Shown in pieces: positions 46,249-55,137 of a DNA stretch of 64,000 nucleotides (position 1 is the first letter of the stretch; every line of letters starts with the position of its first letter). The translations under genes were made by a program, and so were the position numbers. Origin of the DNA: Rhodoferax saidenbachensis. Its GTDB lineage: Bacteria > Pseudomonadota > Gammaproteobacteria > Burkholderiales > Burkholderiaceae_C. The notes beneath the pieces are model-generated. The model ran no database searches. It was not told the origin of the DNA and saw only the letters and a program-made list of their open reading frames with translations. The DNA lies in assembly GCF_001955715.1 (NCBI RefSeq), contig NZ_CP019239.1:1-64000 (forward strand). The letters run 5' to 3'.

Positions 46249-46944
46249 ATGGCTAACTCCACAAACGAAATCCTGCGCAGCCTCTCGCAAAACCCCTGGT
46301 TTGACGCGCTGCCGCTGGCCGAACGCAAGGCCATGCTGGCGGCGGCGGACACGCTGCACCTGCGCCCGGGCGAAATGCTCTATCGCAAAGGCGACACGGC
46401 GGGCGGCTTTTTCGGCGTGCTGAACGGGGCGCTCAAGGTGTCCACGCTGGGCGAAGACGGGCGCGAGGGCATTCTCTCGGTGATGGAGGCGGGCAACTGG
46501 TTTGGCGAGACCACGCTGCTCGATGGCCTGCCGCGGCCGCACGATGTGACGGCGGTGCAGGCTTGCACGCTGCTGGCCATCCACCCTGCGGCGTTTGAGC
46601 GGCTGATGCAGCGCAGCGCGTTTTCGCGGGCGATGGCGGCGCTGTTGTGCTCACGGGTGCGGGCGCTGTACGGCATCGTGGAAGACGCGATGCTGCGCTC
46701 CACGCGCACCCGTGTTGCGCGGCGCCTGCTGTCACTGGCGCGCGGTGACTCCACCATGGCGCCGCAGGCGCGGGCCAGTGTGGCGGTGTCGCAGGAGGCG
46801 CTGGCGATGATGCTGGGCATGACACGTCAGACGCTGTCCAAGGAGCTCAAGGGGCTGGTGCGCGCGGGTGTGTTGTCGCTGGGGTATGGACGCATCGACA
46901 TCCTTTCGCTGGCCGAGCTGGAACGCTGTGGTGCGGTGGGTTGA
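46249..46944 (+). CDS. Crp/Fnr family transcriptional regulator
   Basis: The 231-residue product has an N-terminal cyclic-nucleotide-binding fold (LRPGEMLYRKGDTAGGFFGVLNGAL; parts LYRKGDTAGG and GNWFGETTLLDG) and a C-terminal winged helix with VAVSQEALAMMLGMTRQTLSKELKGL (parts MLGMTRQTLSKEL). No N-terminal Cys cluster is present, so it is not an oxygen-sensing FNR. It is divergent from the HD-aldolase-dehydrogenase series and is the likely local regulator. Confidence 0.9.
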   Translation: MANSTNEILRSLSQNPWFDALPLAERKAMLAAADTLHLRPGEMLYRKGDTAGGFFGVLNGALKVSTLGEDGREGILSVMEAGNWFGETTLLDGLPRPHDVTAVQACTLLAIHPAAFERLMQRSAFSRAMAALLCSRVRALYGIVEDAMLRSTRTRVARRLLSLARGDSTMAPQARASVAVSQEALAMMLGMTRQTLSKELKGLVRAGVLSLGYGRIDILSLAELERCGAVG

Positions 46945-46957
46945 CAGTTGTTAAAAC

Positions 46958-47013
46958 GCTATCAAATAAGGAGCTGCTTGCGCAATCTCCATGCGGGCTA
47001 GAGCTCTGTTTGA
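46958..47013 (-). repeat. Intergenic hairpin repeat copy I
   Basis: Complete inverted copy between the convergent Crp/Fnr and AraC genes: GCTATCAAATAAGGAGC, TGCTTGCGCAA, CATGCGGGCTAGAGCTC. Confidence 0.85.
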
Positions 47014-47016
47014 TGC

Positions 47017-48006
47017 CTAATTGCCGCTGGCGTGGCGGAATTCGCTGGGGCTTTGGCCGGTGCGTTCGCGGAACACGCGGCTGAAGTGCGACAGGTTGTT
47101 GAAGCCCCAGTGCATCGCAATGTCGGTGATGGGGCGTGCCGTGCCGCCGTCCTGTTGTAGCGCGCGCAGGCAGGCATCCAGGCGCAGGTGTTGGATGTAG
47201 CTGGCCAGGGAATGGGGCTCGTCGGCGAAGGCGTTGTACAGATGGCGCTTGCTGCAGTTGAGTGCGGTGGCAATCTGGTCGGCGGAGAGTTTGGGGTCGC
47301 GCAGGTGCAGGGCCACGTAACCGCGGATGCGGTCTTTCAGCGCCTCGCGCTGTGTGAGCTGTGTGTGTTGTCCGGCCAGCTCGATCAGCGACAGGCGCAC
47401 CAGTTGGGTGATGAGTTCACCTGCGCCCTGGGCCGCGTCGGAGCTCATGTTGGGCAGCTCTTCAAAGGTGCTGCGCATGGTGGTGAGCGCCACGCGGGCA
47501 ATACCGGTGGCACCGCCCACGGGGCGCGCCATGAGGCTCTCCAGACGCAGGCCATGTTCGGCCAGCTGCGCCTTGGGCACCATCACGATCAGGTGCTCCA
47601 CGCGTTCGGGGTTGGCCACAGCGTAGCTGCCGGTGGTGTCGTAAATGGTCCAGGCGCCGGGGCGCACCCAGGCTTGGCGGCCATCCTGTTCCACCCCTGC
47701 GCTGCCGCGCATGGGGGCGACAATCTTCAGATACCCCTCGCCACTGGCGCGCACCATGTCCATGGTACGGACCACGCGGTGGCGGTTGGCCTCTAACCGG
47801 GTGAGGATCACGTCACCGGCCTTGGCCGAGGACAGGTGGCCATCGAAATCGGTGTCGCCGTAGAGGTCGGAGTGCAGGCCGCCAAAGTGTTTCCAGAGCC
47901 ACTCGCACCACTGGGGCGCGCGCTCCCGTGGCGTGAAGTCGTCGGTGGACATCAGGGCCATGGCGTCCGCCGGGCGGCGAAGTGCGGTGGGTGCGTGGAG
48001 CTGCAT
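47017..48006 (-). CDS. AraC family transcriptional regulator
   Basis: The 329-residue product has an N-terminal AraC-binding-like domain of the FeaR/NphR type (FGGLHSDLYGDTDFDGHLSS, shown by its start, and RASGEGYLKIVAPMRG) and the C-terminal pair of helix-turn-helix units with ADQIATALNCSKRHLYNAF and HWGFNNLSHFSRVFRERTGQSPSEF (parts WGFNNLSHFSRVF). Relatives control catabolism of aromatic amines, nitriles and alcohols. It is divergent from the ABC transporter set, which it probably activates. Confidence 0.9.
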   Translation of the reverse strand: MQLHAPTALRRPADAMALMSTDDFTPRERAPQWCEWLWKHFGGLHSDLYGDTDFDGHLSSAKAGDVILTRLEANRHRVVRTMDMVRASGEGYLKIVAPMRGSAGVEQDGRQAWVRPGAWTIYDTTGSYAVANPERVEHLIVMVPKAQLAEHGLRLESLMARPVGGATGIARVALTTMRSTFEELPNMSSDAAQGAGELITQLVRLSLIELAGQHTQLTQREALKDRIRGYVALHLRDPKLSADQIATALNCSKRHLYNAFADEPHSLASYIQHLRLDACLRALQQDGGTARPITDIAMHWGFNNLSHFSRVFRERTGQSPSEFRHASGN

Positions 48007-48048
48007 ATGCAGCGGATTATGGGCGGCACCGCCGGTTTGCGCACACCG

Positions 48049-48089
48049 TAACCCTAAGGGTCAAGGGTTATCCCTAGGGGTTATGCACA
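48049..48089. promoter_or_regulatory. Palindrome cluster and DnaA-box match between AraC and transporter genes
   Basis: ACCCTAAGGGT (48051-48061) and CCCTAGGG (48072-48079) are two palindromes whose centres are about 20 bases apart, two helical turns. AAGGGTTA and GGGGTTA recur as direct repeats. TTATGCACA at 48081-48089 also fits the DnaA-box consensus. The position suggests an operator for the AraC regulator; the DnaA match may be chance. Confidence 0.5.
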
Positions 48090-48187
48090 AACCATCAAGC
48101 GGAATGTGCGCCGTGGGAAAAGCCCTACAGACGCTGGTTTTTTACCATGTGCAGACGTACAAAAACCCGATCCACAGGAGACAAACC

Positions 48188-49387
48188 ATGGTTCAGAACA
48201 CCAAACGCACCCTGCTCAAAGGTGCTGCTGCCGCAGCCGGAGCTGCAGCATTTGCCCCGCACCTGTTCGCCGCCGAACCCCCGGTGCGCATTGGTTACAC
48301 CATGTCACGCACCGGCCCGTGGACCGGTGGTGCACAGGTCAGCCAGGAGCCCAACTACCTGCTGTGGGCCGAGCAGCAAAACGCGGCGGGTGGCCTGCTG
48401 GTCAAGGGCGTGCGCCGCCCGATCGAGCTGATCAGCTCCGACGACCGCAGCGACACCGAGACCGTGGTGCGCACTTACGAAAAACTCATGGGCAGTGACA
48501 AGGTCGACCTGGTGCTGCCGCCCTGGGGCAGCAATGCCAACTTTGCCGTCGCACCGCTGGCCAATCGTTTTGGTTACCCGTTCCTCGCACCCACCGCCTT
48601 GTCCAAGCGCCTGGTGGAAATGAAGCTGCCGTACTTCTTCCTGCTGTTGCAGCAGCCCAAGCCCATGTGTGATGCGCTGGTGGACATGCTCAAGGCCGCC
48701 GGCGCCAAGACCATCGCCGTGATTTATGTGGACGACCTGTTTGGCCTGGAAAACTACGCTGCGCTGCGTGTGGCGCTGCAGGGCAGTGGCATCAGCATGG
48801 TGGAAGACAAGAGTTACCCCGCCGGTGTGAAAGACCTGTCGCCGGTGCTGCGCTCCATGAAGGAAAAGAACCCGGATGCGTTTGTCGGCTTCACCTACCC
48901 GCCCGACACCATTCTGGCGAGCAAGCAGGCCAAGGAAGTGGGCTTCAACCCCAAGTTCTTCTACGCGTCGGTGGGCACGGCCTTCCAGCTTTACAAGAAT
49001 GTGATGACACCTGCCGGTGCCGAAGGCGTGTTGGGCATGGGCTCGTGGAATGGCAAGACCAGCCCCGGTGCCAAGGCTTACTTTGACGCGCACACCAAGA
49101 AGTTTGGCGGAAAGGAACCTGACCGTTGGGCCAGTGGCGCGACCTGGGCCGGGCTGGAGATCCTGACCGCTGCCGTGGCCAAGGTCGGGCTGGACCGCAA
49201 GGCGCTGCGCGACTACATCGCTGCGGGCACCCACAAGACCATCATTGGTGACATCAAGTTCACCGGCAGCGAAAACACCGCCACGCCGGGCACCGTGAGC
49301 CAGTGGCAGAACGGCGAGTTCGAGGTGGTGTGGCCGAAGAATCTGGCCACCGCACCGCTGAACGCCAACAAACCGGCATGGAAGTAA
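48188..49387 (+). CDS. ABC transporter substrate-binding protein (branched-chain/amide type)
   Basis: The 399-residue product has a signal peptide with TKRTLLKGAAAAAGAAAFAP and a type I periplasmic-binding fold with VRIGYTMSRTGPWTGGA, LLWAEQQNAAGGLLVKG, LISSDDRSDTETVVRTYEKL (shown in part) and VDLVLPPWGS. It delivers a ligand to the LivHMGF-type permease encoded next. The binding-loop style is that of aromatic, amide or short-chain acid binders rather than leucine binders. A good ribosome-binding site (CAGGAGAC) precedes the ATG. Confidence 0.9.
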   Translation: MVQNTKRTLLKGAAAAAGAAAFAPHLFAAEPPVRIGYTMSRTGPWTGGAQVSQEPNYLLWAEQQNAAGGLLVKGVRRPIELISSDDRSDTETVVRTYEKLMGSDKVDLVLPPWGSNANFAVAPLANRFGYPFLAPTALSKRLVEMKLPYFFLLLQQPKPMCDALVDMLKAAGAKTIAVIYVDDLFGLENYAALRVALQGSGISMVEDKSYPAGVKDLSPVLRSMKEKNPDAFVGFTYPPDTILASKQAKEVGFNPKFFYASVGTAFQLYKNVMTPAGAEGVLGMGSWNGKTSPGAKAYFDAHTKKFGGKEPDRWASGATWAGLEILTAAVAKVGLDRKALRDYIAAGTHKTIIGDIKFTGSENTATPGTVSQWQNGEFEVVWPKNLATAPLNANKPAWK

Positions 49388-49394
49388 ACGCTTC

Positions 49395-50270
49395 GTGACC
49401 GGGGGAGCTTGGCTTGAACTGATTGCCTCCGGCCTGATTACCGGGGGCATCTATGCGCTGGTGGCGCTGGGGCTGAATCTGCAGTACGGGCTGATGCGCA
49501 TATTGAACATTGCGCACGGCGAGTTTCTGATGGTGGGCGCCTACCTGACCTGGATGGCGCAATCCACCTGGGGCTTGTCGCCGCTGTGGATGATTCCGCT
49601 GTCCTTCGCGGCCATGATGGCGCTGGGTATGGCCATCCATGCGTTGTGCTTCCGGCGCCTGAGTGCCACGTCGCCCAACCTCGATATCTTCGAGGCCCGC
49701 GGGCTGATGGTGGCCTTTGGCCTGATGTTTCTGGTGCAGAACTTTGCCTCGTACATGTGGGGCGGTGACCTGCGCGGTTACGACTACCTGACCGACCCGG
49801 TGAAGTTTGGTGACGCGCAGTTTGCCGGCAACAAACTGTTGGTGTTTGCGTTGGCGTTGGTCTTCAGCCTGGCATTGATGCTGGTGTTGCGCTTCACGCT
49901 ACTGGGCAAGGGGGTGCGTGCATTGATGCAGTCACCCACCGGCGCGCAGCTGGTGGGCATAGACACCAAACGCCTGCACCCGCTGATGTTTGGCGTGGGG
50001 TTGGGCCTCTCGGGCGTGGCGGGCTGCCTGCTGTCCATGGCCTACACCATCACGCCGAGCATGGGCGAGCCTTACACCGTGACCGCGCTGATCGTCATCA
50101 CCCTGGGCGGCTTTGGCAGCATGGGCGGTGCGCTGGCCGGCGGCCTGCTGCTGGGCGTGGTGGAAGCGCTGGGCATGCATTTCACCAACCCCTCGCTGAA
50201 GGCCTTGTTGTCTTACGGCATTTTTATAGCGGTGCTGTTGTTGCGGCCCCGCGGACTGTTTGCGAAATGA
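49395..50270 (+). CDS. livH: Branched-chain-type ABC transporter permease (LivH)
   Basis: The 291-residue product is the first permease, with about eight hydrophobic helices and the LivH landmarks GLITGGIYALVALGLNLQYG (shown in part), ILNIAHGEFLMVGAY, RALMQSPTGAQLVGID and VITLGGFGSMGGALAGG. The start is GTG 49395, eight bases after the binding-protein stop. The symbol is by family; the substrate need not be an amino acid. Confidence 0.92.
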   Translation: MTGGAWLELIASGLITGGIYALVALGLNLQYGLMRILNIAHGEFLMVGAYLTWMAQSTWGLSPLWMIPLSFAAMMALGMAIHALCFRRLSATSPNLDIFEARGLMVAFGLMFLVQNFASYMWGGDLRGYDYLTDPVKFGDAQFAGNKLLVFALALVFSLALMLVLRFTLLGKGVRALMQSPTGAQLVGIDTKRLHPLMFGVGLGLSGVAGCLLSMAYTITPSMGEPYTVTALIVITLGGFGSMGGALAGGLLLGVVEALGMHFTNPSLKALLSYGIFIAVLLLRPRGLFAK

Positions 50271-51244
50271 CATCCCGGCAAATTCTGGTGCGTGATCTTC
50301 TCCTCCTGCTGGCTTTTGCCGGTTGGGCCCTGGCCCTGCCGCATTACGGCAGCGAGTTTGTCGTGTCCATGGCGTTGACCTGCCTGATGTATGTGGCGCT
50401 GTCGTCAAGCTGGGGGCTGTTTTGCGGCACCACGCGGTATCTGTCGCTGGCGACCTCGGCCTTCTTTGGCATTGGCGCCTACACCAGCGCACTGGTGCTG
50501 GAGCAGGTGTCGTGGTGGCAGGCCGTGGCGCTGGGCGCCGGCCTGGCCACGCTGGTGGCCGTGGTGATGGGCGCGGCCGTGCTGCACCTGCGCGGTACCT
50601 ACTTTGCGGTGTTGACCTTTGGTATGACCGAGTTGATCCGCCACGCAGTGACCTACTTTGAAAAGACCGTGACCGGCACCGTGGGCCGCGTGCTGATGGT
50701 GGTGCCCGAGCGCGACACGATTTACCTCACGGTGCTTTTGCTCGCGGTACTGGCGGTGTTGTGCTCCATCCTGCTGCGCCGCAGCCGTCTGGGGCTGGCG
50801 CTGTTGGGCATAGGTGCGGACGAACAACGTGCACAGACACTGGGTGTGAATACGCGGTTGGTGAAGATTGCCGGCTTTGCGCTGACTGCCGCGTTTGCCG
50901 GTGCCGTGGGTGCGGCCATGTCGGTGCGCTGGACGTATATCGACCCGCACACGGTGTTCAACCCGTTCATTGGTTTTCAGACCGTGCTGATTGCGCTGAT
51001 TGGCGGTGCGGTCACGCTGTGGGGGCCGCTGATTGCAGCGATTGCCTTCAGCGTGCTGGCCGAGACATTGCGCCTGCAGTTTCCGCAGATCTACATGATG
51101 TCGCTGGGTATTTTGCTGATCCTGAGCGTGTTGTATTTGCCCGGTGGTTTGGCATCGCTGCGCGGGAGCACGTTCACCGGCTGGTGGCAGAGCAGCCGCC
51201 AGTGGGTGCGTGACCTGGGCCGCAAGGAGGACCGCCGTGGCTGA
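50267..51244 (+). CDS. livM: Branched-chain-type ABC transporter permease (LivM)
   Basis: The 325-residue product is the second permease, with about nine hydrophobic helices, SLATSAFFGIGAYTSALVL and the EAA-like loop SRLGLALLGIGADEQRAQTLGVNT (parts GADEQRAQTLG). It overlaps livH by 4 bases (ATGA) and livG by 8 bases, so the four permease and ATPase genes are translationally coupled. Confidence 0.92.
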   Translation: MTSRQILVRDLLLLLAFAGWALALPHYGSEFVVSMALTCLMYVALSSSWGLFCGTTRYLSLATSAFFGIGAYTSALVLEQVSWWQAVALGAGLATLVAVVMGAAVLHLRGTYFAVLTFGMTELIRHAVTYFEKTVTGTVGRVLMVVPERDTIYLTVLLLAVLAVLCSILLRRSRLGLALLGIGADEQRAQTLGVNTRLVKIAGFALTAAFAGAVGAAMSVRWTYIDPHTVFNPFIGFQTVLIALIGGAVTLWGPLIAAIAFSVLAETLRLQFPQIYMMSLGILLILSVLYLPGGLASLRGSTFTGWWQSSRQWVRDLGRKEDRRG

Positions 51245-51992
51245 GGTGTTTTTGGAAGCCCGCGACATCACGGTGCGGTTTGGTGGCCTGGTAGCGGTGG
51301 ATGCGGTGAACGCCACGTTTTGCGCCGGTGAGCTGGTGGGCATCATTGGCCCCAACGGTGCGGGCAAGACCACGTTTTTTAACGCCATCTCGGGCGTCAC
51401 GCCACCCACGTCGGGTCAGCTCACGGCCAGCGGCAAACGCCTGGATGGCAGGCCACCGCACCACTACGCCGCGGCGGGTGTGGCACGCACCTTCCAGACG
51501 CCACGTGTGTTTGCTGACATGCTGGTCGTGGCCAACATCGAGTTTGGTTTGAAGTTTGCCGGGCGCAAGCGTGAGGGGCCGTGGCACCTGCGGGATGCGA
51601 TGAGCATTCTGGAATTGATTGGCCTGGCGCACCTGGCTGATTTGCCGGCTGCCGCCATCACGCCCTCACAACAACGCCTGCTGGAGATTGGCATGGCGCT
51701 GGCCACACGCCCGCGCATGTTGCTGCTGGACGAAGTGGCCGCGGGCCTGACCGAATCCGAGGTGGAAGCGATGGCGCAACTGATACGCCGCATGCGCGAC
51801 GAGCTGGACCTGACCGTGGTGTGGATTGAACATGCGGTGACCACGCTGTTGCGCCATGTGGAGCGCGTGATCGTGCTGCATCAGGGCCGCAAGATTGCCG
51901 ATGGCACACCGGCCGAGGTGGTGCGCAACGCGGAAGTGATTGAAGCCTATCTGGGTGACGAAATGGTTGAGCCTGCAGGAGCCCCCGCATGA
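51237..51992 (+). CDS. livG: Branched-chain-type ABC transporter ATPase (LivG)
   Basis: The 251-residue product has Walker A GPNGAGKTTFF, a signature region degraded to ITPSQQRLLEIGMAL (normally LSGGQQ-like), Walker B MLLLDEVAAGL and the switch His in WIEHAVTT. The change of the ABC signature to TPSQQ is common in LivG relatives of non-amino-acid transporters. GTG 51237 is preceded by AAGGAGG. Confidence 0.9.
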   Translation: MAEVFLEARDITVRFGGLVAVDAVNATFCAGELVGIIGPNGAGKTTFFNAISGVTPPTSGQLTASGKRLDGRPPHHYAAAGVARTFQTPRVFADMLVVANIEFGLKFAGRKREGPWHLRDAMSILELIGLAHLADLPAAAITPSQQRLLEIGMALATRPRMLLLDEVAAGLTESEVEAMAQLIRRMRDELDLTVVWIEHAVTTLLRHVERVIVLHQGRKIADGTPAEVVRNAEVIEAYLGDEMVEPAGAPA

Positions 51993-52828
51993 TGTGGTTT
52001 GAACCCACCCCCTTTGTGCTGGGCGGCACCACCCGCGCGCATTTGCAGGTCAATGGTTTGAGTGCGGGTTACGGCGCATTTCTGGTGCTGCGCAATCTGT
52101 CGCTGGAAATCAAGCCCGGCCTCACGGTCATCCTGGGACCCAACGGCGCGGGCAAGACCACGCTGCTCAAGGCCCTGTCGGGTCTGATCGCACGCCAGGG
52201 CGAGGTACTGCTCAACGGCGAAGACCTGCCCACCAAGACCAACGAAATCGTGCAGCGCGGCATGGCGCTGGTGGCCGAGGGCCGCCAGCTGTTCCCGCAG
52301 ATGACGGTGACCGAAAACCTGGAGCTCGGCGGCTGGTTGTGCAGTAAGGCCGAACGTGCGCGCCGCATGGAGCAGGCCTTTGTCGACTTCCCCAAGCTGC
52401 GCGAACGTACCCAGCAACTGGCCGGCACCATGAGCGGCGGTGAACAACAAATGGTGGCCGTGGCGCGCGCTATGATGAGTGCACCGCGTCTCTTGATGCT
52501 GGACGAACCCTCGCTGGGCCTGGCGCCCAAGATGGTGGACGAGCTGCTGGCGATTGCCCGGCGGATTGCCGATGCGGGCACCACCGTGCTGATGGTGGAG
52601 CAGAACGTGAAGAAGGCGCTGGCCGTGGCCGACCGTGGCTACGTGTTGGAGCGCGGCACGTTGGTGGCCAGCGGGCCAGCCGCCTTGCTGGCGCGCTCCA
52701 GCGTGATCCGCGAAGCCTATCTGGGTGCCGCTGCAAACGAGTCCACCAAAGCGATCACCACACAACCCACCGTTCGGGCTGAGCCTGTCGAAGCCCTTCG
52801 ACGAGCTCAGGGCGAACGGGTTCTCTAG
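51989..52828 (+). CDS. livF: Branched-chain-type ABC transporter ATPase (LivF), REP-extended
   Basis: The 279-residue product has Walker A GPNGAGKTTLL, signature MSGGEQQMVAVAR, Walker B LLMLDEPSLGL and switch His replaced by Gln region MVEQNVK, as in LivF. The usual family length is about 235-245 residues. Here the last 25 or so residues (from TTQPTVRAEPVEALRRAQ) are translated from a REP-like palindrome that replaced the original 3' end. The natural stop has been lost; function is probably kept because all core motifs precede the tail. Confidence 0.92.
   Translation: MMWFEPTPFVLGGTTRAHLQVNGLSAGYGAFLVLRNLSLEIKPGLTVILGPNGAGKTTLLKALSGLIARQGEVLLNGEDLPTKTNEIVQRGMALVAEGRQLFPQMTVTENLELGGWLCSKAERARRMEQAFVDFPKLRERTQQLAGTMSGGEQQMVAVARAMMSAPRLLMLDEPSLGLAPKMVDELLAIARRIADAGTTVLMVEQNVKKALAVADRGYVLERGTLVASGPAALLARSSVIREAYLGAAANESTKAITTQPTVRAEPVEALRRAQGERVL
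52770..52819 (+). repeat. REP-like palindrome, copy 3 (inside livF)
   Basis: CCGTTCGGGCTGAGCCTGTC, GAAG, CTTCGACGAGCTCAGGGCG and AACGG lie within the reading frame of livF and encode its last residues. Arms are nearly perfect. Confidence 0.88.
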
Positions 52829-52845
52829 TTTTCAAGGAGTATTTC

Positions 52846-54300
52846 ATGTCCGATTTGTCCATGCTGATCAATGGCCTCAAAGTCACCGCCGAGAAGGGCG
52901 CCACCTTTGAGCGGCGCAACCCGCTGGATGGCAGTGTGGCCACGCGCGCGCCAGCGGCCTCAGTAGCAGATGCCGTGATGGCCGCCGATGCCGCGGCTGA
53001 AGCCTTCAAGACCTGGAGCCAGACCGGCCCCGGTGAGCGCCGTGCGCTGCTGCTCAAAGCCGCCGACGCGCTGGAAGCGAAGACGCCGCAGTTCATTGAA
53101 GCCGTGGGCGCCGAGACCGGTGGCACCGGCATGTGGGCCGGCTTCAACGTGCACTTGGCCGCGGGCATGATCCGCGAGGCAGCGTCGCTGACCACGCAGA
53201 TCAGTGGTGAGGTGATCCCGTCCGACGTGCCCGGCAGCCTGGCCATGGGTGTGCGCCAGCCCGCCGGTGTGGTGCTGGGCATTGCGCCCTGGAACGCGCC
53301 CATCATCCTGGGCGTGCGCGCCATTGCCACGCCGCTAGCCTGCGGCAACACGGTGATCTTCAAGGGTAGCGAAAACTGCCCCCGCACGCACCAACTGATC
53401 ATCGAAGCCTTTGCCGACGCGGGTTTCCCGGCCGGCGTGGTGAACTACATCACCAACGCGCCGGCCGATGCAGGTGCGGTGGTGGAAGCCATCGTGGCGC
53501 ACCCTGCAGTGCGACGTGTCAACTTCACCGGTTCCACCAAGGTGGGCAAGATCATTGCGCTGACCTGCGCCAAGTATTTGAAACCCGTGGTGCTGGAGCT
53601 GGGCGGCAAGGCGCCGCTGGTGATTCTGGACGATGCAGTGATTGAGGACGCCGTGAACGGCGCCGCCTTTGGCAGCTTTGCCAACAGCGGACAGATTTGC
53701 ATGTCCACCGAACGCATCATCGTGGACCAGAAGATTGCCGACGCCTTCACTAAACAGTTTGCGGCCAAGGCGGGCGCACTGCCTGTGGGCGACCCGCGCA
53801 AGCCGGAGCCGGTGGTGCTGGGCTCTGTGATTGGCATGAACACGGTGGAGCATTGCAACGCGCTGATCGATGACGCGCTGGCCAAGGGCGCCAAGCTGCT
53901 GTGCGGCGGCAAAGCGCAAAACACACTGATGGCCGCCACCGTGCTGGACCACGTGACGCCCGCGATGCGCATCTACCACGAGGAAACCTTTGGCCCGGTG
54001 AAATGTGTGGTGCGTGTGAATGGCGTGGAGGAGGCCGTGGCCTGCGCCAATGACAACGAATACGGTTTGTCGTCCGCCGTGTTTGGTGCAGACATCGCGC
54101 GTGCGTTCAACGTGGCGCGCCGTATTGACTCCGGCATCTGCCATGTGAATGGCCCCACGGTGCACGACGAAGCGCAAATGCCGTTTGGCGGCGTGAAGGG
54201 CAGCGGCATGGGCCGTTTCGGTGGCAAGGCCGGTGTGGCCGAGTTCACCGAGCTGCGCTGGATCACGCTGCAGACCACACCGCGCCACTACCCGTTCTGA
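52846..54300 (+). CDS. Aldehyde dehydrogenase (vanillin/salicylaldehyde dehydrogenase type)
   Basis: The 484-residue product has IAPWNAPIILGVRAIATPLACGNTV (parts IAPWNAPIIL), FTGSTKVGKIIA, the Glu motif VVLELGGKAPLVILDDA and the catalytic Cys in SGQICMSTERI near residue 285. This pattern is that of aromatic aldehyde dehydrogenases. It lies 17 bases after livF in the same direction, so it probably oxidises an aldehyde formed from the transported compound. Confidence 0.92.
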   Translation: MSDLSMLINGLKVTAEKGATFERRNPLDGSVATRAPAASVADAVMAADAAAEAFKTWSQTGPGERRALLLKAADALEAKTPQFIEAVGAETGGTGMWAGFNVHLAAGMIREAASLTTQISGEVIPSDVPGSLAMGVRQPAGVVLGIAPWNAPIILGVRAIATPLACGNTVIFKGSENCPRTHQLIIEAFADAGFPAGVVNYITNAPADAGAVVEAIVAHPAVRRVNFTGSTKVGKIIALTCAKYLKPVVLELGGKAPLVILDDAVIEDAVNGAAFGSFANSGQICMSTERIIVDQKIADAFTKQFAAKAGALPVGDPRKPEPVVLGSVIGMNTVEHCNALIDDALAKGAKLLCGGKAQNTLMAATVLDHVTPAMRIYHEETFGPVKCVVRVNGVEEAVACANDNEYGLSSAVFGADIARAFNVARRIDSGICHVNGPTVHDEAQMPFGGVKGSGMGRFGGKAGVAEFTELRWITLQTTPRHYPF

Positions 54301-54317
54301 GTGCGGCGCGCTAGTTT

Positions 54318-54374
54318 GCTATTAAAACAATAGCTTCTTACGCACAACCCATGCGGGATAGAGCCCGGCTTGAC
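54318..54374 (-). repeat. Intergenic hairpin repeat copy J
   Basis: Complete inverted copy between convergent genes: GCTATTAAAACAATAGC, TTCTTACGCACAACCCATGCG and GGATAGAGCCC. Confidence 0.82.
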
Positions 54375-54376
54375 AC

Positions 54377-54958
54377 TTAAACCGGGTGCAGACGGGCGCT
54401 GGCCCACAGCACCTGGTCGACTACGGCCTGGGCGCTGTGGCGATGGGCGTCGGACTTCAGCGCGCCCTGTTCGTCAAAGGCGTCACCGGCGCGGCCCAGT
54501 GCGAATTGCTTGGGGCAGATCCAGCACTGCAGGTTTTGCAGCAGCGGGTTCAGGTGGCTCAGCGAACGCAGTCCACCCAGCGCACCGGGCGAAGCACTCA
54601 ACAGGCCCACCACTTTGCCGGCAAACGGATCACGACCGCCCCAGACTGGGTGGCCCTTGACCGGGCTGCTGGCCCAGTCGATCGTGTTTTTCAACAGGCC
54701 GGTGTAGCTGCCGTTGTACTCGGGCGAGACGATGATCCAGGCCGGGTGCGCGTCCATGATGTCCTTGAGGCGCATCACGTCAGGCGGTGTGCCCGTCGCT
54801 TCCAGGTCGGCGTTGTACAGCGGAATGTCCAGCGTGGACAGCTCCAGATGCGTCACGTCCGCACCGGCGGCACGGGCCAGATCGGCGGTGGCGTGGGCCA
54901 GGCGGCGGTTGAAGGAATTCTGGCGGGTGCTGCCTGCGAAGATGAGTAATTTGGTCAT
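54377..54958 (-). CDS. NAD(P)H-dependent FMN reductase (flavodoxin fold)
   Basis: The 193-residue product has the flavodoxin-like start LLIFAGSTRQNSFNRRLA with the FMN-phosphate loop GSTRQNS, and the isoalloxazine-contact loop SPEYNGSYTGLLKNTIDW. This matches the ArsH/chromate-reductase/azoreductase group of small FMN reductases. ATG 54958 is at the start of the fold; the ORF upstream runs through repeat DNA. It is convergent with the aldehyde dehydrogenase gene. Confidence 0.92.
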   Translation of the reverse strand: MTKLLIFAGSTRQNSFNRRLAHATADLARAAGADVTHLELSTLDIPLYNADLEATGTPPDVMRLKDIMDAHPAWIIVSPEYNGSYTGLLKNTIDWASSPVKGHPVWGGRDPFAGKVVGLLSASPGALGGLRSLSHLNPLLQNLQCWICPKQFALGRAGDAFDEQGALKSDAHRHSAQAVVDQVLWASARLHPV

Positions 54959-55004
54959 GTGTCTATTGTCACCAAGATGGGCCATGGCGTCTCGTTCTCC
55001 CGCA

Positions 55005-55094
55005 GCAGGCGTGGGGTGTGCGTTTTGCTCCGTGTCCCCCGCCCGCTGCGCGGGCTCCTCCTTTACCTGCGCAAAACGCACACCCCACGCCTGC
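55005..55094. repeat. Palindromic-arm element 1
   Basis: Two perfect 24-base inverted arms (55005-55028 GCAGGCGTGGGGTGTGCGTT... and 55071-55094) enclose a 42-base core with GTGTCCCCCGCCCGC and GGCTCCTCCTTTACC. The same core with other arms recurs at 55138, 58086 and 58239. Confidence 0.85.
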
Positions 55095-55137
55095 CGCTCG
55101 AAGCTTTTTTGCACAGGGGAGAGCCAACCCATTGCTG

